From Pedobacter nanyangensis (GTDB lineage: Bacteria; Bacteroidota; Bacteroidia; Sphingobacteriales; Sphingobacteriaceae), in NCBI RefSeq assembly GCF_003313505.1, contig NZ_QMHO01000004.1, positions 160,908-224,907 of the forward strand: a DNA stretch of 64,000 nucleotides, read 5' to 3'. Both the position numbers and the translations under genes were made by a program. Shown here piece by piece: positions 1 to 8,269 of the stretch. The first letter of the stretch is position 1. Each line of letters opens with the position of its first letter. Below the pieces are notes generated by a model, which was not told where the DNA came from, did no database searches, and saw nothing but the letters and a program-made list of their open reading frames with translations.

Positions 1-297
1 TTTGTTTTTCAGGTAACGGGGAAAGTGCCCGATAAAATAAAAGTGCAGATCATGACTGTAACAGGTAAAATTGTACGTGAGGTTTTCAAAAATGAATTGG
101 GTACTATCAATATCGGCAATAACATCTCTGATTTTACCTGGGATGGCACCGATCAGTTTGGCGACAGGCTTGCCAACGGGGTATATTTCTACCATGTGAT
201 CCTCGAAAACAATGATCAATCTGATGTTAAGCATAGGGCAAACAGTACCGATGTTTTCTTCAAAAAGAACTTTGGCAAGATTTACTTGATGCGCTAG
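1..297 (+). CDS. C-terminal end of a C25-peptidase-like (PorU2-type) secretion protein, 5' part outside window
   Basis: The frame is open to the left edge, so only the last 98 codons are present; the GTG at 25 is not a real start. The segment forms a FlgD-type Ig-like beta sandwich, with a strand pair around VTGKIVREV, the core TWDGTDQFGDRLANGVYFY, and an end in FFKKNFGKIYLMR. As I recall the family, this ending is typical of the large C25 (gingipain-like) proteins of Bacteroidota annotated as PorU2, which are linked to type IX secretion. Other proteins also carry the FlgD-like module, so the name depends on the missing N-terminal part. It lies 9 bp before a glycosyltransferase gene on the same strand. 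Confidence 0.6.
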   Translation, partial: FVFQVTGKVPDKIKVQIMTVTGKIVREVFKNELGTINIGNNISDFTWDGTDQFGDRLANGVYFYHVILENNDQSDVKHRANSTDVFFKKNFGKIYLMR

Positions 298-306
298 ACC
301 AAAAAA

Positions 307-1110
307 ATGCAACACATCCTTTTAACCAGGTTTAATCTAAAAATAAATCCAGATGCAAATAACGAACAAAATATTGGACTAACCGAAGAATGGTTAGCGC
401 ACAGGTTTGAAATTTTTTATGAACTATGCCTCCCTTCGGTACTCAATCAGTCCAAAAAAAACTTTCTTTGGATAATTTTTTTCGATACACACACCCCAGA
501 AATATTTAAAGAAAAGGCTCGGGCGTTGCCACAGCTTTCTGCGCAAATAAAAGTCATATTTATCGATGGATTTAAGGAGCTCAACGCATCACTGCCAGAG
601 ATCATCCGGCCTTTCATTGCCAGTTCTTTTGTAATTACAACCCGCCTAGATAATGATGATATTATACATCAGGATTTTTTGGAAACCATTGGCCAACTTG
701 CCATCGCTAAAAACGATACCGTAATAGACCTCACCAGCGGGCATCAGCTTGAGCTATCTAGCCAACGAGCCATCATCCGAAAACATCAGGGTAATTTCAA
801 TCCGTTCATAAGCCTCGTTGAAACGGATGCCCAAGTTAAAACCGTACTTTCAAGAATGCACAATGATTGGAAAAATGCGGCCCAAATCATTTCTTACAAC
901 CAAAAACCACTGTGGATAGTGTATATACACGGAAAAAACTTGGCTAATCATAGCAAATGGTTTCTTTGGCTAAGCAATAGGGTTAATTTTTTGGACTATG
1001 GTATAAAAAAGTACGATTTTAAATACAGCCAAACTTTGGTTTACCTTTTTAACATTGCCGTAAGCCCTTTCAATTTGATGTATAAAATTTATAAGGCTTT
1101 TAAGAATTAG
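307..1110 (+). CDS. Putative rhamnosyltransferase-family glycosyltransferase (PF11316-like)
   Basis: 267 aa, cytosolic, with no signal peptide. The N-terminus has the pattern of the putative rhamnosyltransferase family: LTRFNLKI, then W and R near residues 29-33, then LCLPSVLNQSKKNFLWIIFFD at residues 40-60. TTRLDNDD at residues 111-118 supplies the acidic metal/nucleotide-sugar motif of a GT-A fold. Its likely role is adding a sugar to a surface polysaccharide; donor and acceptor cannot be read from sequence. Its 3' end overlaps the convergent GT4 gene by 11 bp, and acyltransferase-like genes follow, so this is probably part of a cell-surface glycan region. The family call is fairly secure, the exact sugar is not. 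Confidence 0.72.
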   Translation: MQHILLTRFNLKINPDANNEQNIGLTEEWLAHRFEIFYELCLPSVLNQSKKNFLWIIFFDTHTPEIFKEKARALPQLSAQIKVIFIDGFKELNASLPEIIRPFIASSFVITTRLDNDDIIHQDFLETIGQLAIAKNDTVIDLTSGHQLELSSQRAIIRKHQGNFNPFISLVETDAQVKTVLSRMHNDWKNAAQIISYNQKPLWIVYIHGKNLANHSKWFLWLSNRVNFLDYGIKKYDFKYSQTLVYLFNIAVSPFNLMYKIYKAFKN

Positions 1111-2275
1111 CCATTGCTTGCAGATAAAATGCCAAAAATTTGGAGCAAACCGATGGATAGGCGAAGTTTTCCTCAGCTGTTTTTCTGATCGACTCACCAG
1201 AGTAGTTCCTGGCATTATAGTACATGCTCAGCATTGCCTGCTGTAAAGCCTGTTCATCTCTGGCTTTTACAAGAATACCGATATTCTCGTCAACAATTTC
1301 GGCAATACCTCCTACTGAGGAACTGACGATGGGCAGCCCACAGCTCATGGCTTCCAAAATCACGCAGGGCTGGTTCTCAAAATTACTGAACATCACAAAA
1401 GCACTCGCTTGCTGATATTCGCTCACCAGGTCTTTCCCATATTTCTTTCCCACAAAAAAAACCTGTTGAGCTAAGCCCAAATCTGCTGCATATTTTTCCA
1501 AAATAGGTCTTTCTAAATCATCATCGCCCACTATGGTCAGTCTCAGTACTTTTCCTGGCAGGTTTGAAAGTACTTTTTTAAAAGCCCTTAACAAACCACT
1601 AATATTTTTAGCGGTATCGTTTATACCCGAAACGTGCAAAAAAGTAAAATCTTCTGTTGGTTGAGCGTTTGGCCTAAATAAAGCGGTATCTACCACATTT
1701 GGTATTACCTTAAAGTTTTGGTGTTTTAAATTGTGGCTTAACAACGCTGATTTCAAATTTTGAGACACCGTGGATATCCCTAAACTATTTTTCACGGCAA
1801 GTTTGGTCATCCATTTTCTAAAAACGCCCTTATAGCTGTTCCTTTCGGGCAAATATCGGGTCCAATGCTCGGTTATCACAAAAGGTGTTCGATAAAACAA
1901 TCTTATAAACAAAGCTACCACCCCCATACGGGTTAATACATGCACGTGGTTTAAATCAGGCTTAAAGCGAGTGTTAACTTTGTAATATCCAATTACCGCC
2001 GCTACAGCAAAAAGCAAAAGGCTTATGGGCTTTAACCAGGCTCTAGAAAACTTGCGGTAATAAATGCGATAAACTAAAATTCCATCTTCCAATTCCTCCT
2101 CAAACGAATATAGGCTTTTCAAATATGGGTGGGCGCATACATGAAATACGGCCAAATTTACCTGTTGATTAATTGCCCTGGCGTGCTCTTTGACAAAAAG
2201 CCCACTTACTTTGCTAAACTTGTTTGGGTACCAAGCCGGAAAAAAAATCACATTTAGTTTTCTCTCCCTGCTCAT
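1100..2275 (-). CDS. Glycosyltransferase family 4 protein
   Basis: 391 aa with a GT-B layout. The N-terminal acceptor half starts with NVIFFPAWYPN and VSGLFVKEHARAI, typical of the Glyco_trans_4 domain. The C-terminal half holds the donor-binding region FENQPCVILEAMSCGLPIV followed by GGIAEIV, which contains the conserved E-x7-E-like signature of GT4 retaining transferases. It should transfer a sugar from a nucleotide-sugar donor to a growing exopolysaccharide or glycolipid at the inner face of the membrane. The start ATG at 2275 overlaps the stop of the upstream gene in an ATGA junction, so it is the last gene of a three-gene, translationally coupled operon (4156 down to 1100). Confidence 0.9.
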   Translation of the reverse strand: MSRERKLNVIFFPAWYPNKFSKVSGLFVKEHARAINQQVNLAVFHVCAHPYLKSLYSFEEELEDGILVYRIYYRKFSRAWLKPISLLLFAVAAVIGYYKVNTRFKPDLNHVHVLTRMGVVALFIRLFYRTPFVITEHWTRYLPERNSYKGVFRKWMTKLAVKNSLGISTVSQNLKSALLSHNLKHQNFKVIPNVVDTALFRPNAQPTEDFTFLHVSGINDTAKNISGLLRAFKKVLSNLPGKVLRLTIVGDDDLERPILEKYAADLGLAQQVFFVGKKYGKDLVSEYQQASAFVMFSNFENQPCVILEAMSCGLPIVSSSVGGIAEIVDENIGILVKARDEQALQQAMLSMYYNARNYSGESIRKTAEENFAYPSVCSKFLAFYLQAMANS

Positions 2276-3201
2276 TTGCCCAAAATATTTTTCAACTGGT
2301 TTTTTATTTCCCCAAACAACCGTAAAAATATCGCTCTACGCCTATTATAGTTCACTAAATAATATGGTGTTAACTTGGCATTAAACGAGTATTTAAAATT
2401 GGCTACACCTTTATCATTGGCCCCTACCATATCAACAAGCTCTATTTTATTATTGGCGCACCAATTGTACATTTCATAATTTAAAAACGGCAATACCGTG
2501 GAATTACTTACATTCATGGAAATTGTAGACAAACTGCTTGCCTCCTTATCTATAAGTGCAATACGTGTAACTTGCCGTTCACCCTGCTTATATATTCGAA
2601 ATGCTTTTAAATATCCCTTTTTTGATAATTGGGTGAACAGGGTTTTATAGTTTGGATACATGCTTTTTGCGAGCCCATGGGCAAAACAGGTTTCTAAATT
2701 TAAATCCACGTCTTCATCATTGGCATCAGCAATCTCTAATGTCAAACCAACTCTCTGCTGTGCTACTTTTTTTAAAATCTTGGCAGAAAATCCATCCGTT
2801 GATTTTCTAAAATAGGTGTACCTATTCATTACATGAAAGCCCCCCCAGATAAATGGTCTTAAATCTGTAATTTCAGGAGGAAGCCTTAACCACATTTTCT
2901 TGTGCTTAATTTTTAATGTTCTTACCAGATCTCCAAAAATTTCGAGATATACCCTATCGCCAATATTCTTGTCAAAAAAAATAGAATTATAGGTAAAGCC
3001 GTAAGGCACTACAATTTTCGCATCCTTTGAGAACAAAGCGGCAGCAAACAGTAAATTATTGCCCTTTAAAAAAACATAGTAGCTTATTTCGTATCCAAAA
3101 GATTGTTTGACGATATTAAGATATTTAGGATCAAAATAGATACTGTGATATTTACCGGCAAAAGCTTGCTCCCATTTTGATTCATCTACCAGGTTAATCA
3201 T
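2272..3201 (-). CDS. FemAB/GNAT-like acyltransferase, second of a tandem pair
   Basis: 309 aa, soluble. The overall pattern matches proteins with a FemAB or GNAT (acetyltransf_6/BioF2-like) fold: an N-terminal HSIYFDPKYLNIV segment, GFTYNSIFFD, a central RYTYFRKST, and a C-terminal VDMVGANDKGVANFKYSF. The last motif recurs as YGANMKSIARFKHKF in the gene just upstream, so the two are paralogues. Known relatives transfer aminoacyl or acyl groups to cell-wall or polysaccharide acceptors; the substrate here is unknown. It starts 4 bp after the upstream gene and overlaps the GT4 gene by 4 bp, which suggests that all three act on the same surface glycan. Confidence 0.7.
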   Translation of the reverse strand: MINLVDESKWEQAFAGKYHSIYFDPKYLNIVKQSFGYEISYYVFLKGNNLLFAAALFSKDAKIVVPYGFTYNSIFFDKNIGDRVYLEIFGDLVRTLKIKHKKMWLRLPPEITDLRPFIWGGFHVMNRYTYFRKSTDGFSAKILKKVAQQRVGLTLEIADANDEDVDLNLETCFAHGLAKSMYPNYKTLFTQLSKKGYLKAFRIYKQGERQVTRIALIDKEASSLSTISMNVSNSTVLPFLNYEMYNWCANNKIELVDMVGANDKGVANFKYSFNAKLTPYYLVNYNRRRAIFLRLFGEIKNQLKNILGK

Positions 3202-3205
3202 ACCA

Positions 3206-4156
3206 TTAGCTCCTAACTATTTTCTTGGCCACTTCTTTCAGTTTGCTCTTTAAGCCAACCAAAACGTTTGCGCTATGATTATACTCCACTTCAAAAAAGC
3301 GCTCTAATTCAGGTTCAAACTTATGCTTAAACCTGGCAATGGATTTCATATTTGCGCCGTAAAGGTCTACTTGTTTGATCCCCTGCTTTTTTAATTGGGA
3401 AAACGCATAATCATACAGATAAGCGGCAGCACCAGATTGGGCCAAATCTATTTTACCGATAAGCGGGAAATAGGCTTTTTGTTCATGTTTATCTATTAAA
3501 ACAATGATGGATGACAGGAGGCCGCCATCGGCATATATATTATAGGTAGCAACCAGTTCCTTTTGCTGTAGTATTTCAAAGTAGGCAATTGTTTTAGAAA
3601 TAAAAGAGGCCGAAAAAAGAAAGGCCTTCAAGTCTCCCCGATGTTTTGACCAAACCAATTTGTCATCTGTTTGGGTGCCGAAAGTATAATTGTGCTTTTT
3701 AGCTAAAATTCGTTTGAGGTTTTGGTGATAGGGCCTTTCATCCAATGTTTTGATATAGGTATGCTTTAACTGATAAGTAAATCCGGCCCATTCAAAGGGC
3801 CTTACATCATGAACAGATAGGGGCAACCTGAAATGTATTTGGGAATATCTTTTTTTCAGTTCGTTCATTAAAAACTCCCATACCATAATTTTACGCCAGG
3901 AGGCGGAGCTTTCCTTTTCCCATACAAACTGGAAATAATAATGATTGGGGCAAACAATCCGGCCTTTATCTTCAAAAAAGGTTATCAACAGGTAAGGTTT
4001 GCTATCGGCATAAACACCAACCAGTTTCTTGCCAACGCCATAGGCCTGTTCAAAGCTCTCCAAATAACTTAGGTTGCCAAAAACAGACCGATTAGCAATA
4101 TCAGCAAGCACCTCAGACCATTCATTTGCGGTTAACGCTTTATATTCAAACTCCAT
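3206..4156 (-). CDS. FemAB/GNAT-like acyltransferase, first of a tandem pair
   Basis: 316 aa, soluble, no signal peptide. It is a diverged paralogue of the next gene: both have an N-terminal 'location plus substrate' half (SVFGNLSYLESFEQAYG), a middle HTYIKTLDE strand, and a C-terminal KQVDLYGANMKSIARFKHKFEPE-type block in which an Asn follows Gly-Ala. This is the architecture of FemAB-like or GNAT_6 acyltransferases. It is the first gene of the operon 4156-1100, with a terminator for the preceding tonB gene directly upstream at 4182-4211. Role inferred: acylation or aminoacylation of a surface polysaccharide or its lipid-linked intermediate. Reaction and acceptor are unknown. Confidence 0.68.
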   Translation of the reverse strand: MEFEYKALTANEWSEVLADIANRSVFGNLSYLESFEQAYGVGKKLVGVYADSKPYLLITFFEDKGRIVCPNHYYFQFVWEKESSASWRKIMVWEFLMNELKKRYSQIHFRLPLSVHDVRPFEWAGFTYQLKHTYIKTLDERPYHQNLKRILAKKHNYTFGTQTDDKLVWSKHRGDLKAFLFSASFISKTIAYFEILQQKELVATYNIYADGGLLSSIIVLIDKHEQKAYFPLIGKIDLAQSGAAAYLYDYAFSQLKKQGIKQVDLYGANMKSIARFKHKFEPELERFFEVEYNHSANVLVGLKSKLKEVAKKIVRS

Positions 4157-4181
4157 ATTGTGATAACGAAGATAAAAATAT

Positions 4182-4211
4182 AAAAAAAGCGATGGAAATT
4201 ACTTCCACCGC
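4182..4211 (-). terminator. Rho-independent terminator of the tonB-like gene
   Basis: Read on the minus strand: a 9-bp stem GCGGTGGAA/TTCCATCGC with one G-U pair and a 5-nt loop, followed by seven T. It lies 26 bp past the tonB-like stop and just before the FemAB-like operon. Confidence 0.75.
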
Positions 4212-4237
4212 CCTACAAATCAATATTAAACTTAAAA

Positions 4238-5089
4238 CTAATTGCTTATGGTATAACTAATCGGCATGTTGTATCTTACCCTAACTGGCAAATTATTCTG
4301 CATGCCTGCTTTCCAGCGTGGCGATTTCTTGATTACCCTTATGGCCTCATCATCACAACCGTAACCAATGCCCCTAACCACCTTCACATCGGTAATGGTA
4401 CCGTCTTTCTCAACTACAAAGCTCAGGAACACTTTTCCTTGTATCCCTTCGTCCTGAGCCATACTTGGATAGCGCAGGTTTTTTTGAATGTATTTAGACC
4501 AGCCTTCCATTCCCCCCGGGAATTCAGGATAAACATCTACACCCGAGGCCTCAATAATTTCATTGCCATTGCCTCCCGTACCAGCACCAGAGCCCAAGCC
4601 GGCTGGCACTGCCGGCACGTCGGCATTTATTTTCCCTGCCGCACCATCTTGCGTAGTACTGGCAATTACTGCGCTATTAATTTCATCAGAAGTTGGCGGT
4701 TGCAGGGTAACCAGATTATCCCGCACGACCTTGATGTTATCAGTGAGCCTTACCGTTTTCACCTTAGGAGCAGCCACCTTTGGCGTTTCTGGAACTGTTT
4801 GATGCTCCTCTTGTTTTGGCTGTTCCCGCTGTTGAAGATGATGAATGACCTTATCCACCTCCAAAACCTTATCTACCGGACCAACCACTGCCTTATCTTC
4901 CTTAAATGCCGAAGCAATGGAAGGGCCAACAAACGCCGCCACAAACAAAGGTGCGGCAATAAAAAATGCCTTTAACAAAGTGCTGGAAGATTGGCGCCTT
5001 AATTCATAAGCGCCGTAATTCTGGTTCCTGTTGGCAAATACGAGAGCAAGCCACTCGCTTCCGTACAAATTTGAAGTTTTATTGAACAT
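4238..5089 (-). CDS. Energy transducer TonB family protein
   Basis: 283 aa from the ATG at 5089; an in-frame TTG at 5107 would add six residues but the ATG matches the family start (MFNKTSNLYGSEW). The cytoplasmic N-terminus has the NQNYGAYELRR block typical of Bacteroidota TonB proteins. A single transmembrane helix follows (about residues 39-59), then a Pro/Glu/Lys-rich periplasmic linker (about 80-115) and a glycine-rich stretch. The C-terminal TonB domain has YPEFPGGMEGW, LRYPSMAQDEGIQGKV, GYGCDDEAIRVIKKSPRW and ends VRVRYNMPISYTI. It should couple the ExbBD proton-motive force to outer-membrane receptors such as the one at 10881-14144. ExbB/ExbD are not in this window. Confidence 0.93.
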   Translation of the reverse strand: MFNKTSNLYGSEWLALVFANRNQNYGAYELRRQSSSTLLKAFFIAAPLFVAAFVGPSIASAFKEDKAVVGPVDKVLEVDKVIHHLQQREQPKQEEHQTVPETPKVAAPKVKTVRLTDNIKVVRDNLVTLQPPTSDEINSAVIASTTQDGAAGKINADVPAVPAGLGSGAGTGGNGNEIIEASGVDVYPEFPGGMEGWSKYIQKNLRYPSMAQDEGIQGKVFLSFVVEKDGTITDVKVVRGIGYGCDDEAIRVIKKSPRWKAGMQNNLPVRVRYNMPISYTISN

Positions 5090-5480
5090 CGCTAATCGGT
5101 TTTTCAACTATGATGTTAGTTATACCAAAAATCCATACGCAAGTGCAAAAATTATTTTCTTAGGATCTGACCCCGTTTAAATAACCATATCAATGGCAGG
5201 TGGTTTTTAGGGGTGCCCAACATTAACCTTGCGGCCAAAATAGCTTTTTGTTTCAAGGCACTTTCCCCGAAGGAAATTTAAACAGTTTGCCGGGCCAAAT
5301 CTGCAAACAGCAAAAAACATGGCCTGCGAACCAAATGCCAACAAAACACATAAAAAAGACAAAAACGCACACAAAAAATCAATTTTTATCAAAAAAAATA
5401 TTTTTTTTCACGTTTTTTCATAAAAAATTAACCAAAAACCACAAAATATTTTATTTTTGAATAAAAATTCAAATAAATAA
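5090..5480. other. A/T-rich intergenic region between tonB and glnN
   Basis: 391 bp between divergently transcribed genes. The right part (about 5335-5480) is rich in A on the plus strand and ends in the glnN promoter box. Short open frames here (5207-5392 minus, 5248-5460 plus) overlap each other, have low-complexity translations and no family resemblance, so I do not call genes. Confidence 0.6.
5452..5459 (+). promoter_or_regulatory. glnN promoter, -7 box TATTTTTG
   Basis: Exact match to the Bacteroidota -7 consensus TAnnTTTG, 21 bp before the glnN ATG. No clear TTG -33 element at the usual spacing; the upstream A-tracts may compensate. Confidence 0.6.
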
Positions 5481-7664
5481 ATGAAAAGCTTAAGAACCAT
5501 AGCACTAAAAGAAGCACAAACCAGAGAAATACCTGAAATAAAAGCACCATCAACCAAAATTTCAGAATTCTACGGCTCGAATGTTTTCGACAAAAAGAAG
5601 ATGAAAGAATATCTTTCTAAAGATGTTTTTGAAAAACTAATTTCATCGATTAACCAAGGCGAATTAATTAACCATGACGATGCAAACCAGATTGCTACGG
5701 CCATGAAAGCTTGGGCAATGAGCAAAGGTGCAACCCATTATACGCACTGGTTCCAACCGCTAACGGGTACAACTGCCGAAAAACATGATTCGTTTTTTGA
5801 ACCTAGTGGCGATGGCGCCATCGAGAAATTTGCAGGCAGCGCTTTGGTTCAACAAGAGCCTGATGCTTCAAGTTTCCCTAATGGCGGTATCCGTAACACT
5901 TTCGAAGCTCGCGGTTATACAGCATGGGATCCTTCTTCACCAGCTTTCATTATGGAAAACTCTGCGGGCAAAACCCTTTGTATTCCAACCGTTTTTGTTG
6001 CCTACACCGGCGAAGCGCTAGATTACAAAGCTCCTTTATTGAAAGCCCTATCAGCTATTGATAAAGCAGCCGTTGAAGTTTGCCAATATTTCGATAAAGG
6101 CGTATCTAAAGTAAATGCTTCTTTAGGTATCGAGCAAGAATATTTCCTGGTAGATTTAGCTTTGTTCAACGCCCGTCCAGATTTAGTATTAACTGGCCGT
6201 GCATTATTTGGGCACATGTCTGCTAAAGGACAACAATTAGAAGACCACTATTTTGGGTCTATCCCTGAGCGTGTATTTGCCTATATGGTCGATTTCGAGA
6301 ACGAAGCCATCAAATTAGGCATTCCTTTAAAAACCCGCCACAACGAGGTAGCTCCTTCGCAATTTGAGTGCGCTCCTATTTACGAAGAAATTAACCTGGC
6401 TATTGACCACAACCAATTGTTGATGGACTTGATGGAGAAAGTTGCCCGTCGCCACAACTTTAAAGTGTTGCTGCACGAAAAACCTTATGCAGGTATCAAC
6501 GGTTCGGGCAAGCACAACAACTGGTCGTTAATTACCGATACCGGCAAAAACTTATTGGCACCTGGCAAAACACCTAAAAACAACCTGATGTTCTTAACCT
6601 TCTTTGTGAACACCATCAGAGCAGTTTATGAGCATGCCGATCTATTGAGAGCTAGCATTGCTTCGGTAAGCAACGACCACCGTTTAGGCGCCAACGAAGC
6701 TCCTCCGGCAATCATCTCGATCTTCCTTGGACAGCAGCTGGACGAGATCCTGGACGAAATCGAACACTCACGTTTAAGCAAAAAACTGAAAGAAGACAAC
6801 TCACTATGGTTAGGCATCCCTAAAATCCCTCAGATTTTATTGGACAACACCGATCGTAACCGTACATCACCGTTTGCGTTCACCGGCAACAAGTTTGAGT
6901 TAAGAGCGGTAGGTTCTTCTGCCAACTCCTCTGCGCCTATGACCGTGTTAAATGCCATTGTTGCCGACCAATTAACTAAATTCAAAATAGACGTTGATAA
7001 ACTGATCAAAAAAGGCGACAAAAAAGACGTTGCCTTGATGACCGTAATCAAACGCTACATCAAGGAATCTAAAGCGATCCGTTTTGAAGGTAACGGCTAC
7101 AGCGACGAGTGGGCGCAAGAAGCAGAAAAACGTGGCTTATCCAACATCAAAACTACACCTAAGGCGCTTGATGCTTATGTAAGTGAAAAAACCACTGAAC
7201 TTTTTGCCAAAACCAACGTGTTCAGCAAACGCGAGCTACATGCCCGTCACGAAATTTTGTTAGAGAACTTCTACAAAAAACTTCAAATTGAGGCCCGTGT
7301 GTTTGGCGATGTAACCAACAGCCAAGTTATCCCTGCGGTAATCGCCTACCAAAATTCATTGATCGAAAACGCCAAAGGATTAAAGGAACTTGGTTTAAGC
7401 AAAGAGGTGATCGCTACGCCGTTGGCCATCATCGACAAAATCTCCAGCCACCTATCTATCGTTAAAACCAGCGTAGACCAAATGTTGGAAGACCGCAAGC
7501 AAGTAAACAAAATCGAAGACACCCGCGAAAAGGCAATCGGCTACGATGAGAAAGTAAAATCTCACTTCGATACCATCCGCTACCATGTTGACAAACTTGA
7601 GCAGATTGTTGACGACAGCGTATGGCCATTGCCTAAGTTCAGAGAATTATTGTTCTTAAAATAA
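5481..7664 (+). CDS. glnN: Glutamine synthetase type III
   Basis: 727 aa, the normal length of GSIII and far longer than GSI (about 470). It makes glutamine from glutamate, ammonia and ATP in the cytosol. Family marks visible: the GSIII N-terminus (ISEFYGSNVFD), ATHYTHWFQPLTGTTAEKHDSF near residues 80-103, the substrate-site block LGIEQEYFLVD, KTRHNEVAPSQFE, HEKPYAGINGSGKHNNWS and NDHRLGANEAPPAI. The C-terminal 150 residues are the helical extension specific to GSIII. The gene stands alone, with its own promoter box at 5452-5459 and a strong terminator at 7690-7719. No GlnB/GlnK gene is adjacent. Confidence 0.97.
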   Translation: MKSLRTIALKEAQTREIPEIKAPSTKISEFYGSNVFDKKKMKEYLSKDVFEKLISSINQGELINHDDANQIATAMKAWAMSKGATHYTHWFQPLTGTTAEKHDSFFEPSGDGAIEKFAGSALVQQEPDASSFPNGGIRNTFEARGYTAWDPSSPAFIMENSAGKTLCIPTVFVAYTGEALDYKAPLLKALSAIDKAAVEVCQYFDKGVSKVNASLGIEQEYFLVDLALFNARPDLVLTGRALFGHMSAKGQQLEDHYFGSIPERVFAYMVDFENEAIKLGIPLKTRHNEVAPSQFECAPIYEEINLAIDHNQLLMDLMEKVARRHNFKVLLHEKPYAGINGSGKHNNWSLITDTGKNLLAPGKTPKNNLMFLTFFVNTIRAVYEHADLLRASIASVSNDHRLGANEAPPAIISIFLGQQLDEILDEIEHSRLSKKLKEDNSLWLGIPKIPQILLDNTDRNRTSPFAFTGNKFELRAVGSSANSSAPMTVLNAIVADQLTKFKIDVDKLIKKGDKKDVALMTVIKRYIKESKAIRFEGNGYSDEWAQEAEKRGLSNIKTTPKALDAYVSEKTTELFAKTNVFSKRELHARHEILLENFYKKLQIEARVFGDVTNSQVIPAVIAYQNSLIENAKGLKELGLSKEVIATPLAIIDKISSHLSIVKTSVDQMLEDRKQVNKIEDTREKAIGYDEKVKSHFDTIRYHVDKLEQIVDDSVWPLPKFRELLFLK

Positions 7665-7689
7665 GCAGCAAATTTTCTTTTTATAATAG

Positions 7690-7719
7690 AGGTGCAGAGT
7701 TCAACTTTGCACCTTTTTT
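7690..7719 (+). terminator. Rho-independent terminator of glnN
   Basis: Stem AGGTGCAGAGT/ACTTTGCACCT with one mismatch, short loop, then a run of six T. Located 26 bp after the glnN stop. Confidence 0.85.
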
Positions 7720-7741
7720 GTTTTGTATCGATCGATTTCTC

Positions 7742-7790
7742 GCCATGCTGACCACGAAGTAGCTGCGAAGCAAATTTATTTCAGCATCAG
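7742..7790. repeat. Degenerate CATGCTGA...TCAGCATC palindromic repeat
   Basis: Ends read CATGCTGA and TTTCAGCATC as an inverted repeat around a 30-nt core. The same arms recur at 9682-9706, 15919-15958 and 51051-51077, which makes it a member of a dispersed REP-like family. Confidence 0.6.
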
Positions 7791-7842
7791 TTTAATAAAA
7801 CATAATTTTAGAAAAGCAAGAACTAGCTTTCAAACAAAGTCA

Positions 7843-7970
7843 GTCCCGCTTTCCGCTACAATCTTTTTCTCCTAAGCCAAACCTTATGGATTGCCTGCGC
7901 TCTTTACCCAAAAAACCCATAAGGTTTTATCCACCAGCTAAAAAAGTATTTCCACTACAATTGGGTTTAT
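7843..7970 (-). repeat. Intergenic element copy A (bipartite ends, hairpin core)
   Basis: On the minus strand it begins TAAACCCAATTGTAGTGG and ends AAAAAGATTGTAGCGGAAAG followed by CGGGAC. The core contains an 11-bp inverted repeat AAACCTTATGG/CCATAAGGTTT. The same ends occur in copies B (8026-8162), C (31740-31901) and D (33399-33497), with unrelated cores. It forms an inverted pair with copy B. No coding content. Confidence 0.75.
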
Positions 7971-8025
7971 TATACAACCAGCTATGCAACTATCCGTGGT
8001 TAACCTGCAAAAGCGTTAATCAACT

Positions 8026-8162
8026 AAACGGGATTGAAGTGGTAATCCTTTTTGTTTTACTTGTCATCCTGAACATTAAAGGATCACTTCATTTGGGTAT
8101 TCCTAGTTCCTCCGAATGACAAGAAGTCCAAACAAAAAGATTAAAACGTAAAGCCCGACTAA
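8026..8162 (+). repeat. Intergenic element copy B
   Basis: Left end TAAACGGGATTGAAGTGG then TAATCCTTTTTGT; right end ACAAAAAGATTAAAACGT then AAAGCCCGACT. The two ends are imperfect inverted repeats of one another. The core is a nested palindromic repeat (8063-8120). It lies 107 bp before the purM start and faces copy A. Confidence 0.75.
8063..8120. repeat. GTCAT-type palindromic repeat nested in element B
   Basis: Starts GTCATCCTGAAC...AAGGATC and ends CTCCGAATGAC, so the outer bases form an inverted repeat. Same class as 9464-9490 and 9572-9602: GTCATnCnGA followed within about 15 nt by AGGATC or GAGATC. Confidence 0.65.
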
Positions 8163-8253
8163 CGATAAAAACGAACACTGAAACTGCTTTTCTAAATAAA
8201 TTTATACCACTATTTCTTTGCGCTTTCAGCTTTATGCTTTCGGCTTAAAAAGC

Positions 8254-8261
8254 TATCTTTG
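8254..8261 (+). promoter_or_regulatory. purM promoter, -7 box TATCTTTG
   Basis: Exact TAnnTTTG match followed by CAGC, 8 bp before the ATG. The transcript would be nearly leaderless if initiation is at the usual distance. Confidence 0.6.
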
Positions 8262-8269
8262 CAGCAATT

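Noticed and set aside
4439..4975. 178-codon open frame opposite the tonB-like gene
   Set aside because: It lies wholly on the other strand of a well-supported TonB gene and shows no domain pattern.
5207..5460. Two overlapping small open frames in the tonB-glnN gap
   Set aside because: They lie on opposite strands over the same DNA, have low-complexity Lys/Phe-rich translations and no start context; best read as noncoding A/T-rich DNA.
7886..8119. 77-codon open frame before purM
   Set aside because: It runs through element copies A and B and a nested repeat, so its codons are repeat sequence.
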